A stretch of 64,000 bases of DNA from Streptomyces sp. NBC_00523 (lineage in GTDB: Bacteria > Actinomycetota > Actinomycetes > Streptomycetales > Streptomycetaceae): the NCBI RefSeq assembly GCF_036346615.1, contig NZ_CP107836.1:4464001-4528000 (forward strand), read 5' to 3'. The position numbers were made by a program, and so were the translations under genes. Each line of letters starts with the position of its first letter. Within the stretch, counting starts at the first letter, position 1. The notes under the pieces are model-generated. The model did no database searches. It was not told the DNA's origin and saw only the letters and a program-made list of their open reading frames with translations. Shown here piece after piece: positions 30,585 to 39,191 of the stretch.

Positions 30585-33467
30585 GTGGACGACTACGCGG
30601 GTCGGGTGCTCGCCGACCGCTACCGCCTTCCGCTGCCCCCGTCCGACGCGTACGAACTCGTGGAGACACGGGCCTTCGACACCTACAGCGGGCAGGAGGT
30701 CCTGGTCCGTCAGGTGCCGCTGCCCGAGATCGTGGACGCGGAGTTCGTGGAGGGCGACGGCCGGACCTCCGCCGCGCCGCGCACCGCCCGGCGGCCCGCC
30801 GACCCGGCCGTGCGGCGGGCCATCGAGGCCGCCCAGGCGGCGGCCCAGGTGCCCGACCACCCGCGCCTCGACCAGGTCTTCGACGTGTTCGCGGAGGCGG
30901 GCTCGCTCTGGATAGTGAGCGAACTCGTGGCGTCCCGCCCGCTCGCCGCGCTGCTCGCGGAGCGCCCGCTCAATCCCTACCGGGCCGCCGAGATCGGCTC
31001 CGACGTGCTGACCGCGCTGCGTGTGCTGCACGCGCACGGCTGGACCCACCGCAACATCACTGTGCGCACGGTGCTCGTCTGCGACGACGGACGCGTCGTC
31101 CTCACCGGCCTCGCCGCCGGGGCCGCCGAGGAGGCGCTGTGCGGCTACAGCCCGGTGCCGAACCCCGACGACGAGGAGCCGGACGAGGAGGGCTTCGGCG
31201 GACCCGCCGTCGAGACCGGGCCCACCGGCCCGTACGTGCCGCCCACCGGCATGCTGCCCGCCTCCCGGGGCCCGGCGGCGATAGAGCCCGGCCGCCCGTA
31301 CGACTCCGGGGAGGGCTACGGGGAGGACTACGCGGAGGCCCCCGCCGAGGATCCGGCTGACGGCCCCGCCGAAGGCCACGCGCCCCGGCCGGTGCCGCCC
31401 GCCGGGCTGCCCGTGCCCGCCGCCGGGGCGGACAGCGCGGCGCGCGCCCGGGCCGGTGCGATCGCCGCGTACCGCGCGGGCACCCGCGCCGCCGCCCGCA
31501 GGGAGGCACCGCCGGACCGGGACGAGTGGGCGCGGGACACCGCGCCGTCGGGCCCCGGTGCGCCGGGCCGCCCCCGGGACGACGAGGCCGGGCCCTGGAG
31601 CGCCCTGCCGCCGGCCCGGGACGAGGCGTACGACGACGATGACGCGTACGGCGACGACGCGTACGGCGACGACGCGTACGGGGACGCCCCCGACCAGCCG
31701 CGTCCCGGTACCCCGCCGCGCCCCCGCCCCGAGCTGCCGCAGCTGCCCGGGGGCTGGGTGCGGGGCCCGGACGCGACGGGGCCGTACGACGCCCAGCCCT
31801 ACGACGACGAGGACGACGAGGACGAGGACGACGGCCCGCCGCCCCGCCGCCTCCACCTCACCGGCACCTGGGACGACGGCCCGGCCGCCGGGCGCCCCGT
31901 GCCCGCGGGCGGCTCCCGCGAGGACGCGCTCCGCGCCGACGCCGCCCGCCGCTCCACGCACCCGGGCGCCCGCGCCGAACTGCCCCCGCCGGACCGGGAC
32001 GCGGAGCGGCGGGGCCGCGGGCCGTACGCCCCCGAGGCGCGAGGCCGCGACCCCTACGACGCGTACGGCCCCGACGCCCCGGGCTCCGACGCCCCCTCCG
32101 GCCGCTGGGACGACGAGGACCCCGAGGAGACCGGCGCGGCCGGGTACCGCGGCCCCGCGACCGCGCTCGCCGCCGAGCGGGCGCGGCAGGCGCGCATCGC
32201 CGTGGTCGGCGCGGTCACCGAGCGGTGGGCGCCCGAGCAGGCCGGACCGGTGCACGGCAACTGGCAGCTGGCGCCGCCCATCGGGCCCGCCACCGACCTG
32301 TGGGCGCTCGGCGCGCTGCTCTTCCGCGCCGTCCAGGGGCACGCGCCCTACCCCGAGGACAGCGCGGCCGAGCTGGTCCAGATGGTGTGCGGCGAACCGC
32401 CCGCGTTCGCCGAGGAGTGCGGGCCGCTGCGCCCGGTCGTGGAGTCGCTGCTGCGGCAGGACCCCACCGAACGGCCCGACGTGGAGGAGCTGAGCGGCTG
32501 GCTGCGCTCCCTCGTACGGTCGGCGCCGGAGCCGGAGGCCGGGTTCGACGTCGTGCCGCTGCCCGCCGAGGACGCCACCCGGCTCCCCGTCGTCCGCAGG
32601 CGCGGCGAGCTCGTCCGCAAGCGGCGCTCCCGGCGCGGCGGAGGAACGCACGCCCGCGGCCGCCATCCCCGCGAGGCCGTGGACCGCACCGCCGTCACCC
32701 ACCACGAGCCACGCCTGAAGCCTCCCCGTGAGCCCCGCGCGCTGCGGGATGGCGACCAGCCGCGCCGCCTCGGCCGGACGCTGCTCGTCCTCATCATGCT
32801 CGCGCTCGTCGCGGCCATCGTGTACGCGGTGATGTTCATGCCCAAGTCCGGTGCGGAGGACGACAAGGGGGCCGGCGCCGCTCCCTCGCGTACCGCGTCC
32901 GCACCACCCGCCGCGACGACGCCCGCACCCACGACGGGTGCGTCGGACAAGCCGTCCGCGCCCGCCTCCTCCGGGGCGCAGAAGCCGCAGACCAGCCGGT
33001 CCGCCGCCGCGCTCGCGCCCGGGTACACCCTGCGCAAGGACGCCGAGGGCTTCGAGGTCGGGCTGCCCAAGGGCTGGCAGCGCAGCCCCGCCAACGCGGA
33101 GCGTCAGATCCACTACGGCAGCGACGGGTTCAGCGTGCTCATCGTCCCCGGCCGCGACACCGCCAAGGCCAACGGCAGCGACCCGCTCGACTACCAGCGG
33201 GACAGGGAGCCGGAGCTGAAGCCGTTCCGGGACTCCAGCTGGTCGTCGGCGAGCGGCCTGCGGCGTACGGACGTCGGCCGACAGGCCATGGCCGAGGGTC
33301 AGTTCACCTGGCAGGACAGCAACGGCCGCGAGGTGTACGTCCGCAACCTCGTCATGCTCGTCGGCGGGCGGTACCACATCCTCCAGGTCATCGGCCCCGA
33401 GGACGAGCGCGACCGGATCACCGAGATCTACCAACAGGCCAGTCTTTCCTACCGCGTGACGGGCTGA
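30585..33467 (+). CDS. receptor-like pseudokinase with a huge activation-loop insert
   Basis: The 960-residue protein has a kinase N-lobe and catalytic-loop region (residues 10-180) without catalytic residues: LVRQVPL replaces VAVK, HRNITVRTVLV replaces HRDxKxxN, and TGLAAG replaces DFG. About 350 disordered Pro/Asp/Gly/Tyr-rich residues follow, with tandem DDAYG repeats. The C-lobe resumes at about 537 with an APE motif (RWAPEQA) and DLWALGALLFRAVQGHAPY. A Lys/Arg-rich segment precedes one helix (TLLVLIMLALVAAIVYAVMF, about 730-750). An extracellular domain (GFEVGLPKGWQRSP) ends the protein. GTG start after GGGGAGG. It is flanked by two active kinase genes. Confidence 0.88.
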   Translation: MDDYAGRVLADRYRLPLPPSDAYELVETRAFDTYSGQEVLVRQVPLPEIVDAEFVEGDGRTSAAPRTARRPADPAVRRAIEAAQAAAQVPDHPRLDQVFDVFAEAGSLWIVSELVASRPLAALLAERPLNPYRAAEIGSDVLTALRVLHAHGWTHRNITVRTVLVCDDGRVVLTGLAAGAAEEALCGYSPVPNPDDEEPDEEGFGGPAVETGPTGPYVPPTGMLPASRGPAAIEPGRPYDSGEGYGEDYAEAPAEDPADGPAEGHAPRPVPPAGLPVPAAGADSAARARAGAIAAYRAGTRAAARREAPPDRDEWARDTAPSGPGAPGRPRDDEAGPWSALPPARDEAYDDDDAYGDDAYGDDAYGDAPDQPRPGTPPRPRPELPQLPGGWVRGPDATGPYDAQPYDDEDDEDEDDGPPPRRLHLTGTWDDGPAAGRPVPAGGSREDALRADAARRSTHPGARAELPPPDRDAERRGRGPYAPEARGRDPYDAYGPDAPGSDAPSGRWDDEDPEETGAAGYRGPATALAAERARQARIAVVGAVTERWAPEQAGPVHGNWQLAPPIGPATDLWALGALLFRAVQGHAPYPEDSAAELVQMVCGEPPAFAEECGPLRPVVESLLRQDPTERPDVEELSGWLRSLVRSAPEPEAGFDVVPLPAEDATRLPVVRRRGELVRKRRSRRGGGTHARGRHPREAVDRTAVTHHEPRLKPPREPRALRDGDQPRRLGRTLLVLIMLALVAAIVYAVMFMPKSGAEDDKGAGAAPSRTASAPPAATTPAPTTGASDKPSAPASSGAQKPQTSRSAAALAPGYTLRKDAEGFEVGLPKGWQRSPANAERQIHYGSDGFSVLIVPGRDTAKANGSDPLDYQRDREPELKPFRDSSWSSASGLRRTDVGRQAMAEGQFTWQDSNGREVYVRNLVMLVGGRYHILQVIGPEDERDRITEIYQQASLSYRVTG
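31617..31685 (+). repeat. in-frame DDAYG codon repeats in the pseudokinase insert
   Basis: Three near-identical 15-bp units (GACGACGCGTACGGC and variants) encode DDDAYG-DDAYG-DDAYGD. They lie in the acidic, Tyr-containing part of the insert. Slippage at such units would change the length of the disordered loop between strains. Confidence 0.7.
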
Positions 33468-33573
33468 AGCGCGGGATTCGCATCACAGTGCGGTCTCGTG
33501 GGCGATGCGAGGTTCCGTGGCCGCGCGTCCCCTCCGTAACCTGTCATCCGAGGCAACGGGGGCGGGGACACAG

Positions 33574-35217
33574 GTGGATCGTTCACAGGGCACGGAAGCG
33601 GGGCTGTTGCTGGCCGGGAGGTACCGGCTGGGCGACGTCCTCGGACGCGGCGGCATGGGCAAGGTGTGGCGCGCCCACGACGAGGTGCTGCACCGCACGG
33701 TCGCCGTCAAGGAGTTGACCGCCGGTCTCTACGTGGCCGAGTCGGACCGGATCGTGCTGCACCAGCGCACGCAGAAGGAGGCCCGCGCGGCCGCCCGGAT
33801 CACCCACCCCGGCGTCGTCACCGTCCATGACGTGGTCGAGTACGACAACCGGCCGTGGATCGTCATGCAGTACGTGGACGGGCCGTCGCTCGCCGACCGG
33901 GCGAAGGAGTCCGGCGGCGAGATCGAGGCCCGCGAGGCCGCCCGCATAGGGCTGCACGTGCTGGGCGCGCTGCGCGCCGCGCACGGGGCCGGGGTGCTGC
34001 ACCGGGACGTGAAGCCGGGCAACGTGCTGCTCGCCCGGGACGGCCGGGTCCTGCTCACCGACTTCGGGATCGCCGCGATCGAGGGCGACTCCACCATCAC
34101 CAGGACCGGTGAACTCGTCGGCTCCATCGACTATCTGGCGCCCGAGCGGGTACGCGGCGGCGACCCCGGCCCCGCCTCCGACCTCTGGTCCCTGGGCGCC
34201 ACGCTGTACACGGCGGTCGAGGGGCGCTCGCCGTTCCGCCGGACGTCCCCCATATCGACCATGCAGGCCGTCGTCACCGAGGAACCGCCGCCGCCCGCCC
34301 GGGCCGGGGCGCTCGCCCCCGTCATCACCGCGCTGCTGCGCAAGGAGCCGGCGGACCGCCCGTCGGCCGCCGAGACCGAGCGGATGCTCCTGGAGGCCAT
34401 GGAGGGCCGCGCGCCGAGGAGCGCCCAGGCGTTCGTCCCGACGCAGCAGGTCTCCGAGGAGATGCTGCGCGGGGGCACCGCGGTGCTGCCCCACCCCGGC
34501 CCCGTCGTGCAGCCCGCCCCGGTCCCGGCCCCCGCCCCGGCCCCCCGACGCAGCCGGTGGCGTACGAGGATCCTGGTCATCGCCCTGGCCGCGGTGATCG
34601 GCGGCGGCGCGGGGATCGCCGCGATGCTGTACGCGCACCGCACGGACGCGGCCGGCACCACGGACGGCGGCACGAGCGCGCACGGCACCCGCACCCCGGG
34701 GCCGGACACGTCGAAGACGAAGCCGACGCCCACGCCGAGCCCCTCGGACACCGTGACGCAGGACGTGCCGGACGGCTGGCGGCGCGTGGTGGACCCGTCC
34801 GGGTTCAGCGTGCTGCTGCCGGAGGGCTGGGAGCGCAAGGTCACCGACAACAACATCGACTACACCCCCGACGACGGCGTGCACTACCTCCGGGTCAGCA
34901 CCGACCCGTCCCCCGACTTCGACCACCCGTACGACCACATGATCGGGCTGGAGAAAGGGCTGAGCGTCCGGCTGCCGGAGTATCACCGGATCGAGCTGAA
35001 CAGCAACGTCTATCGCGACTACACCGGTTCCATCTGGGAGTTCACCTGGACCGAGAAGAACGGCGAGGCGAGGCACGCGATCGACCAGATGTACTTCGAG
35101 AAGGACGGCGGCCCGGAGTACGCGCTCTACATGACGGGCCCGGCGGACGACTGGGACGAGACTCGCGACCGCTTCAACGCGATCCTCCGCAGCTGGCGCC
35201 CCCCGGCCGAGCAGTAG
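33574..35217 (+). CDS. receptor-like serine/threonine protein kinase
   Basis: The 547-residue kinase from GTG 33574 (ATG 33505 would add a non-conserved tail) has an intact catalytic domain at residues 8-275: LGRGGMGKVW, VAVKEL, HRDVKPGNVLL, LTDFGIAAIE and YLAPERV. A linker with possible phosphosites leads to one helix (RILVIALAAVIGGGAGIAAMLY, about 330-350). The Thr/Pro-rich stalk and extracellular domain (DPSGFSVLLPEGWERKVTDNN) resemble the PsbP/LpqN-type fold and the domains of the two preceding proteins. It is third in a same-strand series with gaps of about 100-200 bases. Confidence 0.93.
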   Translation: MDRSQGTEAGLLLAGRYRLGDVLGRGGMGKVWRAHDEVLHRTVAVKELTAGLYVAESDRIVLHQRTQKEARAAARITHPGVVTVHDVVEYDNRPWIVMQYVDGPSLADRAKESGGEIEAREAARIGLHVLGALRAAHGAGVLHRDVKPGNVLLARDGRVLLTDFGIAAIEGDSTITRTGELVGSIDYLAPERVRGGDPGPASDLWSLGATLYTAVEGRSPFRRTSPISTMQAVVTEEPPPPARAGALAPVITALLRKEPADRPSAAETERMLLEAMEGRAPRSAQAFVPTQQVSEEMLRGGTAVLPHPGPVVQPAPVPAPAPAPRRSRWRTRILVIALAAVIGGGAGIAAMLYAHRTDAAGTTDGGTSAHGTRTPGPDTSKTKPTPTPSPSDTVTQDVPDGWRRVVDPSGFSVLLPEGWERKVTDNNIDYTPDDGVHYLRVSTDPSPDFDHPYDHMIGLEKGLSVRLPEYHRIELNSNVYRDYTGSIWEFTWTEKNGEARHAIDQMYFEKDGGPEYALYMTGPADDWDETRDRFNAILRSWRPPAEQ

Positions 35218-35233
35218 CCCGCCGGGCCATAGC

Positions 35234-35269
35234 CCCTGATCAGGGCTTATGCCGCCAGTGATCACTGGC
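35234..35269. promoter_or_regulatory. twin palindromes centred on TGATCA before the aldehyde dehydrogenase gene
   Basis: CCCTGATCAGGG (35234-35245, perfect 12 bp) and GCCAGTGATCACTGGC (35254-35269, perfect 16 bp) share the TGATCA centre. Their centres are 22 bp apart, two helical turns. They sit about 85-130 bases before the next start, the geometry of a cooperative two-dimer operator. Either could also act as a short terminator hairpin for the upstream kinase gene. Confidence 0.5.
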
Positions 35270-35352
35270 TGAGTCGACGGGGCTGTGGCGGGACTCCGGG
35301 AGAGACGGTGAAAAGGTGTTACCCACGGGTACCCAAAGCCTTCCCGCCGACG

Positions 35353-35366
35353 TACTCTCGCCCTCA
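35353..35366 (+). promoter_or_regulatory. probable leaderless promoter of the aldehyde dehydrogenase gene
   Basis: TACTCT (35353-35358, TAnnnT) ends 7 bases before the ATG and there is no Shine-Dalgarno sequence in front of it. This is the pattern of leaderless Streptomyces mRNAs starting at or next to the A of the start codon. No good -35 is visible, suggesting activator help. Confidence 0.5.
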
Positions 35367-36994
35367 TGACGGACTCGCAGGCCCCCACGTCCCCCGCCGC
35401 CGCCACGGTCGGCACCAACCCCGTGGCCGCCGCCCCCGCGGGCGTGCGCACGGCCGCCGATGTCGTGACGCCCGAGGTCGTCGCCCGGCTGACGCGCGGC
35501 GTCACCGGCTCCGGCCGCACCGCCAACCACACGCCGTTCACCGGCGAGAAGCTGGCCGACCTGCCGGAGTCCACCCCCGAGGACGTGGCCACCGCCTTCG
35601 CGCACGCCCGCGCCGCCCAGCCCGCCTGGGCCGCCCTGCCGGTCCGCACCAGGGCCGCGGTGCTCCTGCGCTTCCACGACCTGCTCATGGACCGTCAGTC
35701 CGAGATCCTCGACCTCGTCCAGCTGGAGACCGGCAAGGCCCGCCTCCACGCCCACGAGGAGGTCCAGGCGGTCGCCGTCGCCGCCCGGCACTACGGCCGC
35801 AGGGCGGCCGCGTATCTGAAGCCGAAGCGGCACACCGGGGTCGTGCCGACGCTCACCAAGGTCACCGAGCTCCGTCAGCCGCGCGGTGTCGTCGGCCAGA
35901 TCGCCCCCTGGAACTACCCGCTGGAGCTGTCCGTCGGCGACGCGCTGCCCGCCTTCGTCTCCGGCAACGCCGTGGTGATGAAGCCCGACACCGAGACCGC
36001 GCTCACCGCCCTGTGGGCCCGCGACCTGCTGATCGAGGCGGGGCTCCCGGCCGAGGTCTTCCAGGTCGTCCTGGGGGACGGACCGGTCGTCGGCCCGGAG
36101 GTCGTCAAGCACGCCGACTACGTCTCGTTCACCGGCTCCACCCGCACCGGCCGCGAGGTCGCCCAGGGCGCGGCGGCCCGGCTCGTCGGCGTCTCGCTGG
36201 AGCTCGGCGGCAAGAACGCCATGCTGGTTCTGGCCGACGCCGACGTGGAGAAGGCCGCCGCCGGCGCCGTTCGCGCCTGCTTCTCCTCGGCCGGCCAGCT
36301 CTGCATCTCCATCGAGCGGCTGTACGTCCACGAGTCGGTCGCCGACGACTTCGTGGAGCGGTTCGCCGCCCGGACCAAGGCGATGCGGCTCGGCAGCTCC
36401 CTCGCGTACGGCGCCGACATGGGCTCGCTGGTCGGCGAACGGCAGCTGGAGACCGTCAGCCTGCACGTCGCCGAGGCCGTCGAGAAGGGCGCCAAGCTGG
36501 TCGCCGGCGGGGTCGCCCGCCCGGACATCGGCCCGCTCTTCTACGAGCCGACGATCCTGGACGGCGTCGAGGCGCCCATGGCCGTCTGCACCGAGGAGAC
36601 CTTCGGCCCGGTCGTCTCGATCTACCGCTTCCGTGACGAGGACGAGGTCGTGGAACTGGCCAACGCCACCCCGTACGGCCTGAACTCCAGTGTCTGGACC
36701 AAGGACTCCAGGCGCGGCCACCGCGTCGCCGCCCGGCTGCGCACCGGAACCGTCAACATCAATGAGGGGTACGCCCCCGCGTACGGCAGCGTGCAGTCCC
36801 CGATGGGCGGCATGAAGGACTCCGGTCTCGGCCGGCGCCACGGCTCCGAGGGCATCCTCAAGTACACCGAGGCACAGACCGTCGCCCAGCAGCGGCTGAT
36901 CCCGCTCGCCCCGTCCTTCGGGATGGACGACGAGAAGTACGCCGCGTTCATGACCCGCAGCCTGAAGGCGATGAAGGCGTTCCGCCTGCGCTGA
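35366..36994 (+). CDS. succinate-semialdehyde dehydrogenase-type NAD(P)+ aldehyde dehydrogenase (GabD2-like)
   Basis: This 542-residue aldehyde dehydrogenase has the catalytic Glu in LELGGKNAM, the Cys in FSSAGQLCISIERL, the cofactor contacts FTGSTRTGREVAQGAAARL and IAPWNYPLELSVGDALPA, and TEETFGPVVSIY. The sequence is closest in style to actinobacterial GabD2 enzymes, which convert succinic semialdehyde to succinate. An Ala/Pro-rich 40-residue N-terminal extension is unusual for the core enzyme. It lies 70 bases before the GMC oxidoreductase gene, and the two may share a transcript. Broader aldehyde specificity is possible. Confidence 0.88.
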   Translation: MTDSQAPTSPAAATVGTNPVAAAPAGVRTAADVVTPEVVARLTRGVTGSGRTANHTPFTGEKLADLPESTPEDVATAFAHARAAQPAWAALPVRTRAAVLLRFHDLLMDRQSEILDLVQLETGKARLHAHEEVQAVAVAARHYGRRAAAYLKPKRHTGVVPTLTKVTELRQPRGVVGQIAPWNYPLELSVGDALPAFVSGNAVVMKPDTETALTALWARDLLIEAGLPAEVFQVVLGDGPVVGPEVVKHADYVSFTGSTRTGREVAQGAAARLVGVSLELGGKNAMLVLADADVEKAAAGAVRACFSSAGQLCISIERLYVHESVADDFVERFAARTKAMRLGSSLAYGADMGSLVGERQLETVSLHVAEAVEKGAKLVAGGVARPDIGPLFYEPTILDGVEAPMAVCTEETFGPVVSIYRFRDEDEVVELANATPYGLNSSVWTKDSRRGHRVAARLRTGTVNINEGYAPAYGSVQSPMGGMKDSGLGRRHGSEGILKYTEAQTVAQQRLIPLAPSFGMDDEKYAAFMTRSLKAMKAFRLR

Positions 36995-37064
36995 GCCCCA
37001 CGAGGGCCGGTGAACCCCCGCACCACTTCTGTCCTTTTCGTTCCTTTTCGTATCGAGGAGTGCC

Positions 37065-38903
37065 ATGTCCCAGGACAGCCCTGCCCAGAATCAGGACCGG
37101 CCGGCCGGTGCGGCCGACGACGATGCCGCGTACGACTACGACGTGATCGTCGTCGGGTCCGGCTTCGGCGGTGCGGTCTCGGCGCTGCGGCTGACCGAGA
37201 AGGGGTACCGGGTCGGCGTCCTGGAGGCCGGGCGCCGCTTCACCCCGGGCACCCTGCCGAAGAACTCCTGGGACCTGAAGAACTACCTCTGGGCGCCCGC
37301 CCTGGGCCTCTTCGGCATCCAGCGCGTGCACCTGCTCGGCAAGGTGATGGTGCTGGCCGGTGCCGGGGTGGGCGGCGGCTCGCTGAACTACGCCAACACG
37401 CTGTACGTGCCGCCCGCGCCGTTCTTCGAGGACCGGCAGTGGGCGCACATCACGGACTGGCAGGACGAGCTGAAGCCGTACTACGACCAGGCCAAGCGGA
37501 TGCTCGGGGTCCGGCTCAACCCCACGACGACCCCCTCCGACGTCCACCTCAAGGCGACCGCCGAGGCCATGGGCGTCGGCGACACCTTCCACCTCGCCCC
37601 GGTCGGCGTCTTCTTCGGCGATGGGGAGGACGCGGACGGCACCGCGCGCGCGAAGCCCGGCGGGACGGTCGCGGACCCGTACTTCGGCGGGGCGGGTCCG
37701 GCGCGCAAGGCGTGCACGGAGTGCGGCGAGTGCATGACCGGCTGCCGGCACGGCGCGAAGAACACCCTCAACGAGAACTACCTCCACCTCGCCGAGAAGG
37801 CCGGAGCGGTCATCCACCCCATGACCTCCGTCGTCGGCGTCACCGAGCACCCCGACGGCGGCTACCGCGTCGCCACCGTGCCCACCGACCGCCGCCGTAA
37901 GGCGAAGCCCACGGCCCTGCGCGCCCGCGAGGTGGTCGTGGCGGCGGGCACGTACGGCACCCAGACCCTGCTCCACACGATGAAGGACAAGGGGCTGCTG
38001 CCCCGGCTCTCCGCGAGGCTCGGCGAGCTGACCCGTACCAACTCCGAGGGGCTGGTCGGCGCCCAGACCTCCGACCGGCGCTACCGCAAGAAGCACGGGA
38101 CGAAGCCCGACTTCACCAAGGGCGTCGCCATCACCTCGTCCATCCACCCGGACGCCAACACCCACATCGAGCCCGTCCGCTACGGCAAGGGCTCCAACGC
38201 CATGGGCGGCATGACCATCGTCCAGGTCCCCTACAGCGCCCACCGGGTCCGCGCCTGGCTCGCCAACCTGGTCAAGCACCCCACGATCGCCGCCCGCTCG
38301 CTCTCCAACCGGCGCTGGTCGGAGCGCGTCATCATCGGGCTCGTCATGCAGTCGCTCGACAACTCCCTCACCGCCTACCGCAAGCCGAGCGGCATCGGCA
38401 AGGGCCTGCTCACCGCCCGCCAGGGCCACGGTGCGCCCAACCCCACGCAGATCGCCGAGGCGACGCAGAGCGCGACCCTGCTCGCCGAGGAGATCAACGG
38501 CTTCCCCGGGTCCAACATCGGCGAGCTGATGGGCACACCGCTCACCGCCCACTTCCTCGGCGGCTGCCCGATCGGCGCCACCGCGGACGAGGGCGTCATC
38601 GACCCGTACCACCGGCTCTTCGGGCACCCGGGCATCTCGGTGGTCGACGGCTCCGCGGTCTCCGCGAACCTCGGCGTCAACCCGTCGCTGACGATCACCG
38701 CCCAGGCGGAGCGCGCGATGTCGTTCTGGCCGAACAAGGGCGAGCCGGACCGGCGCCCGGCGCAGGGTGAGGCGTACGAGCGGCTGGCGGCGGTGGAGCC
38801 GCAGGCGCCGGCGGTCCCGAAGGAGGCGTTCGGCGCGCTCAGGCTGCCGTTCCTGGGGATGCCGGCGGTGCCGCCGAAGGAGAAGGCGCCGGACACGGCC
38901 TGA
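37065..38903 (+). CDS. GMC-family oxidoreductase, ChoD (cholesterol oxidase)-like
   Basis: The 612-residue FAD enzyme has the GMC dinucleotide motif VIVVGSGFGGAVSALRLTEKGYRVGVLEAG near the N-terminus and the C-terminal VVDGSAVSANLGVNPSLTITAQAERAM. It is the ChoD type placed near guaB3 in M. tuberculosis. True sterol oxidase activity is unproven for this branch. Between the FAD and substrate domains is CTECGECMTGCRHGAKNTL, with C-x2-C-x2-C-x3-C spacing as in ferredoxins. There is no signal peptide. It may act on alcohols linked to the preceding aldehyde dehydrogenase. Confidence 0.88.
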   Translation: MSQDSPAQNQDRPAGAADDDAAYDYDVIVVGSGFGGAVSALRLTEKGYRVGVLEAGRRFTPGTLPKNSWDLKNYLWAPALGLFGIQRVHLLGKVMVLAGAGVGGGSLNYANTLYVPPAPFFEDRQWAHITDWQDELKPYYDQAKRMLGVRLNPTTTPSDVHLKATAEAMGVGDTFHLAPVGVFFGDGEDADGTARAKPGGTVADPYFGGAGPARKACTECGECMTGCRHGAKNTLNENYLHLAEKAGAVIHPMTSVVGVTEHPDGGYRVATVPTDRRRKAKPTALRAREVVVAAGTYGTQTLLHTMKDKGLLPRLSARLGELTRTNSEGLVGAQTSDRRYRKKHGTKPDFTKGVAITSSIHPDANTHIEPVRYGKGSNAMGGMTIVQVPYSAHRVRAWLANLVKHPTIAARSLSNRRWSERVIIGLVMQSLDNSLTAYRKPSGIGKGLLTARQGHGAPNPTQIAEATQSATLLAEEINGFPGSNIGELMGTPLTAHFLGGCPIGATADEGVIDPYHRLFGHPGISVVDGSAVSANLGVNPSLTITAQAERAMSFWPNKGEPDRRPAQGEAYERLAAVEPQAPAVPKEAFGALRLPFLGMPAVPPKEKAPDTA

Positions 38904-38921
38904 GGGCCCGGGAACAGCAGA

Positions 38922-38953
38922 AGGGGCTGCACCCCCCTCCCAGTGCAGCCCCT
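38922..38953 (+). terminator. intrinsic terminator after the GMC oxidoreductase gene
   Basis: AGGGGCTGCAC pairs perfectly with GTGCAGCCCCT (11 bp) around a C-rich loop, 18 bases after the stop. Confidence 0.85.
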
Positions 38954-39191
38954 CACGCTGTAACCGGTCCATCGTTCAACAAACGACAACCGGTGTTCCG
39001 CATGCATGACCTGCCGGGCCCCCGGATGGTTGTCCTCGTACTGATGAAATCCTTATGTGAGGTGGATCACTCCGCTTCTCGTGCCCGATCCGTGATCTGA
39101 TTTCGGGCAACTTTTCCCGGTCGCCCCCGGTCGTACCCCCTGTCGCCGCCCCAGCGATCACACAGCTCCCGACGACCCCGAAGGCCCCGAG

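Noticed and set aside
30369..33434. 1021-codon minus-strand ORF opposite the pseudokinase gene
   Set aside because: Antisense shadow of the GC-rich insert. It lacks a believable N-terminus and ribosome binding site, while the plus strand has kinase motifs, a membrane helix and a conserved extracellular domain.
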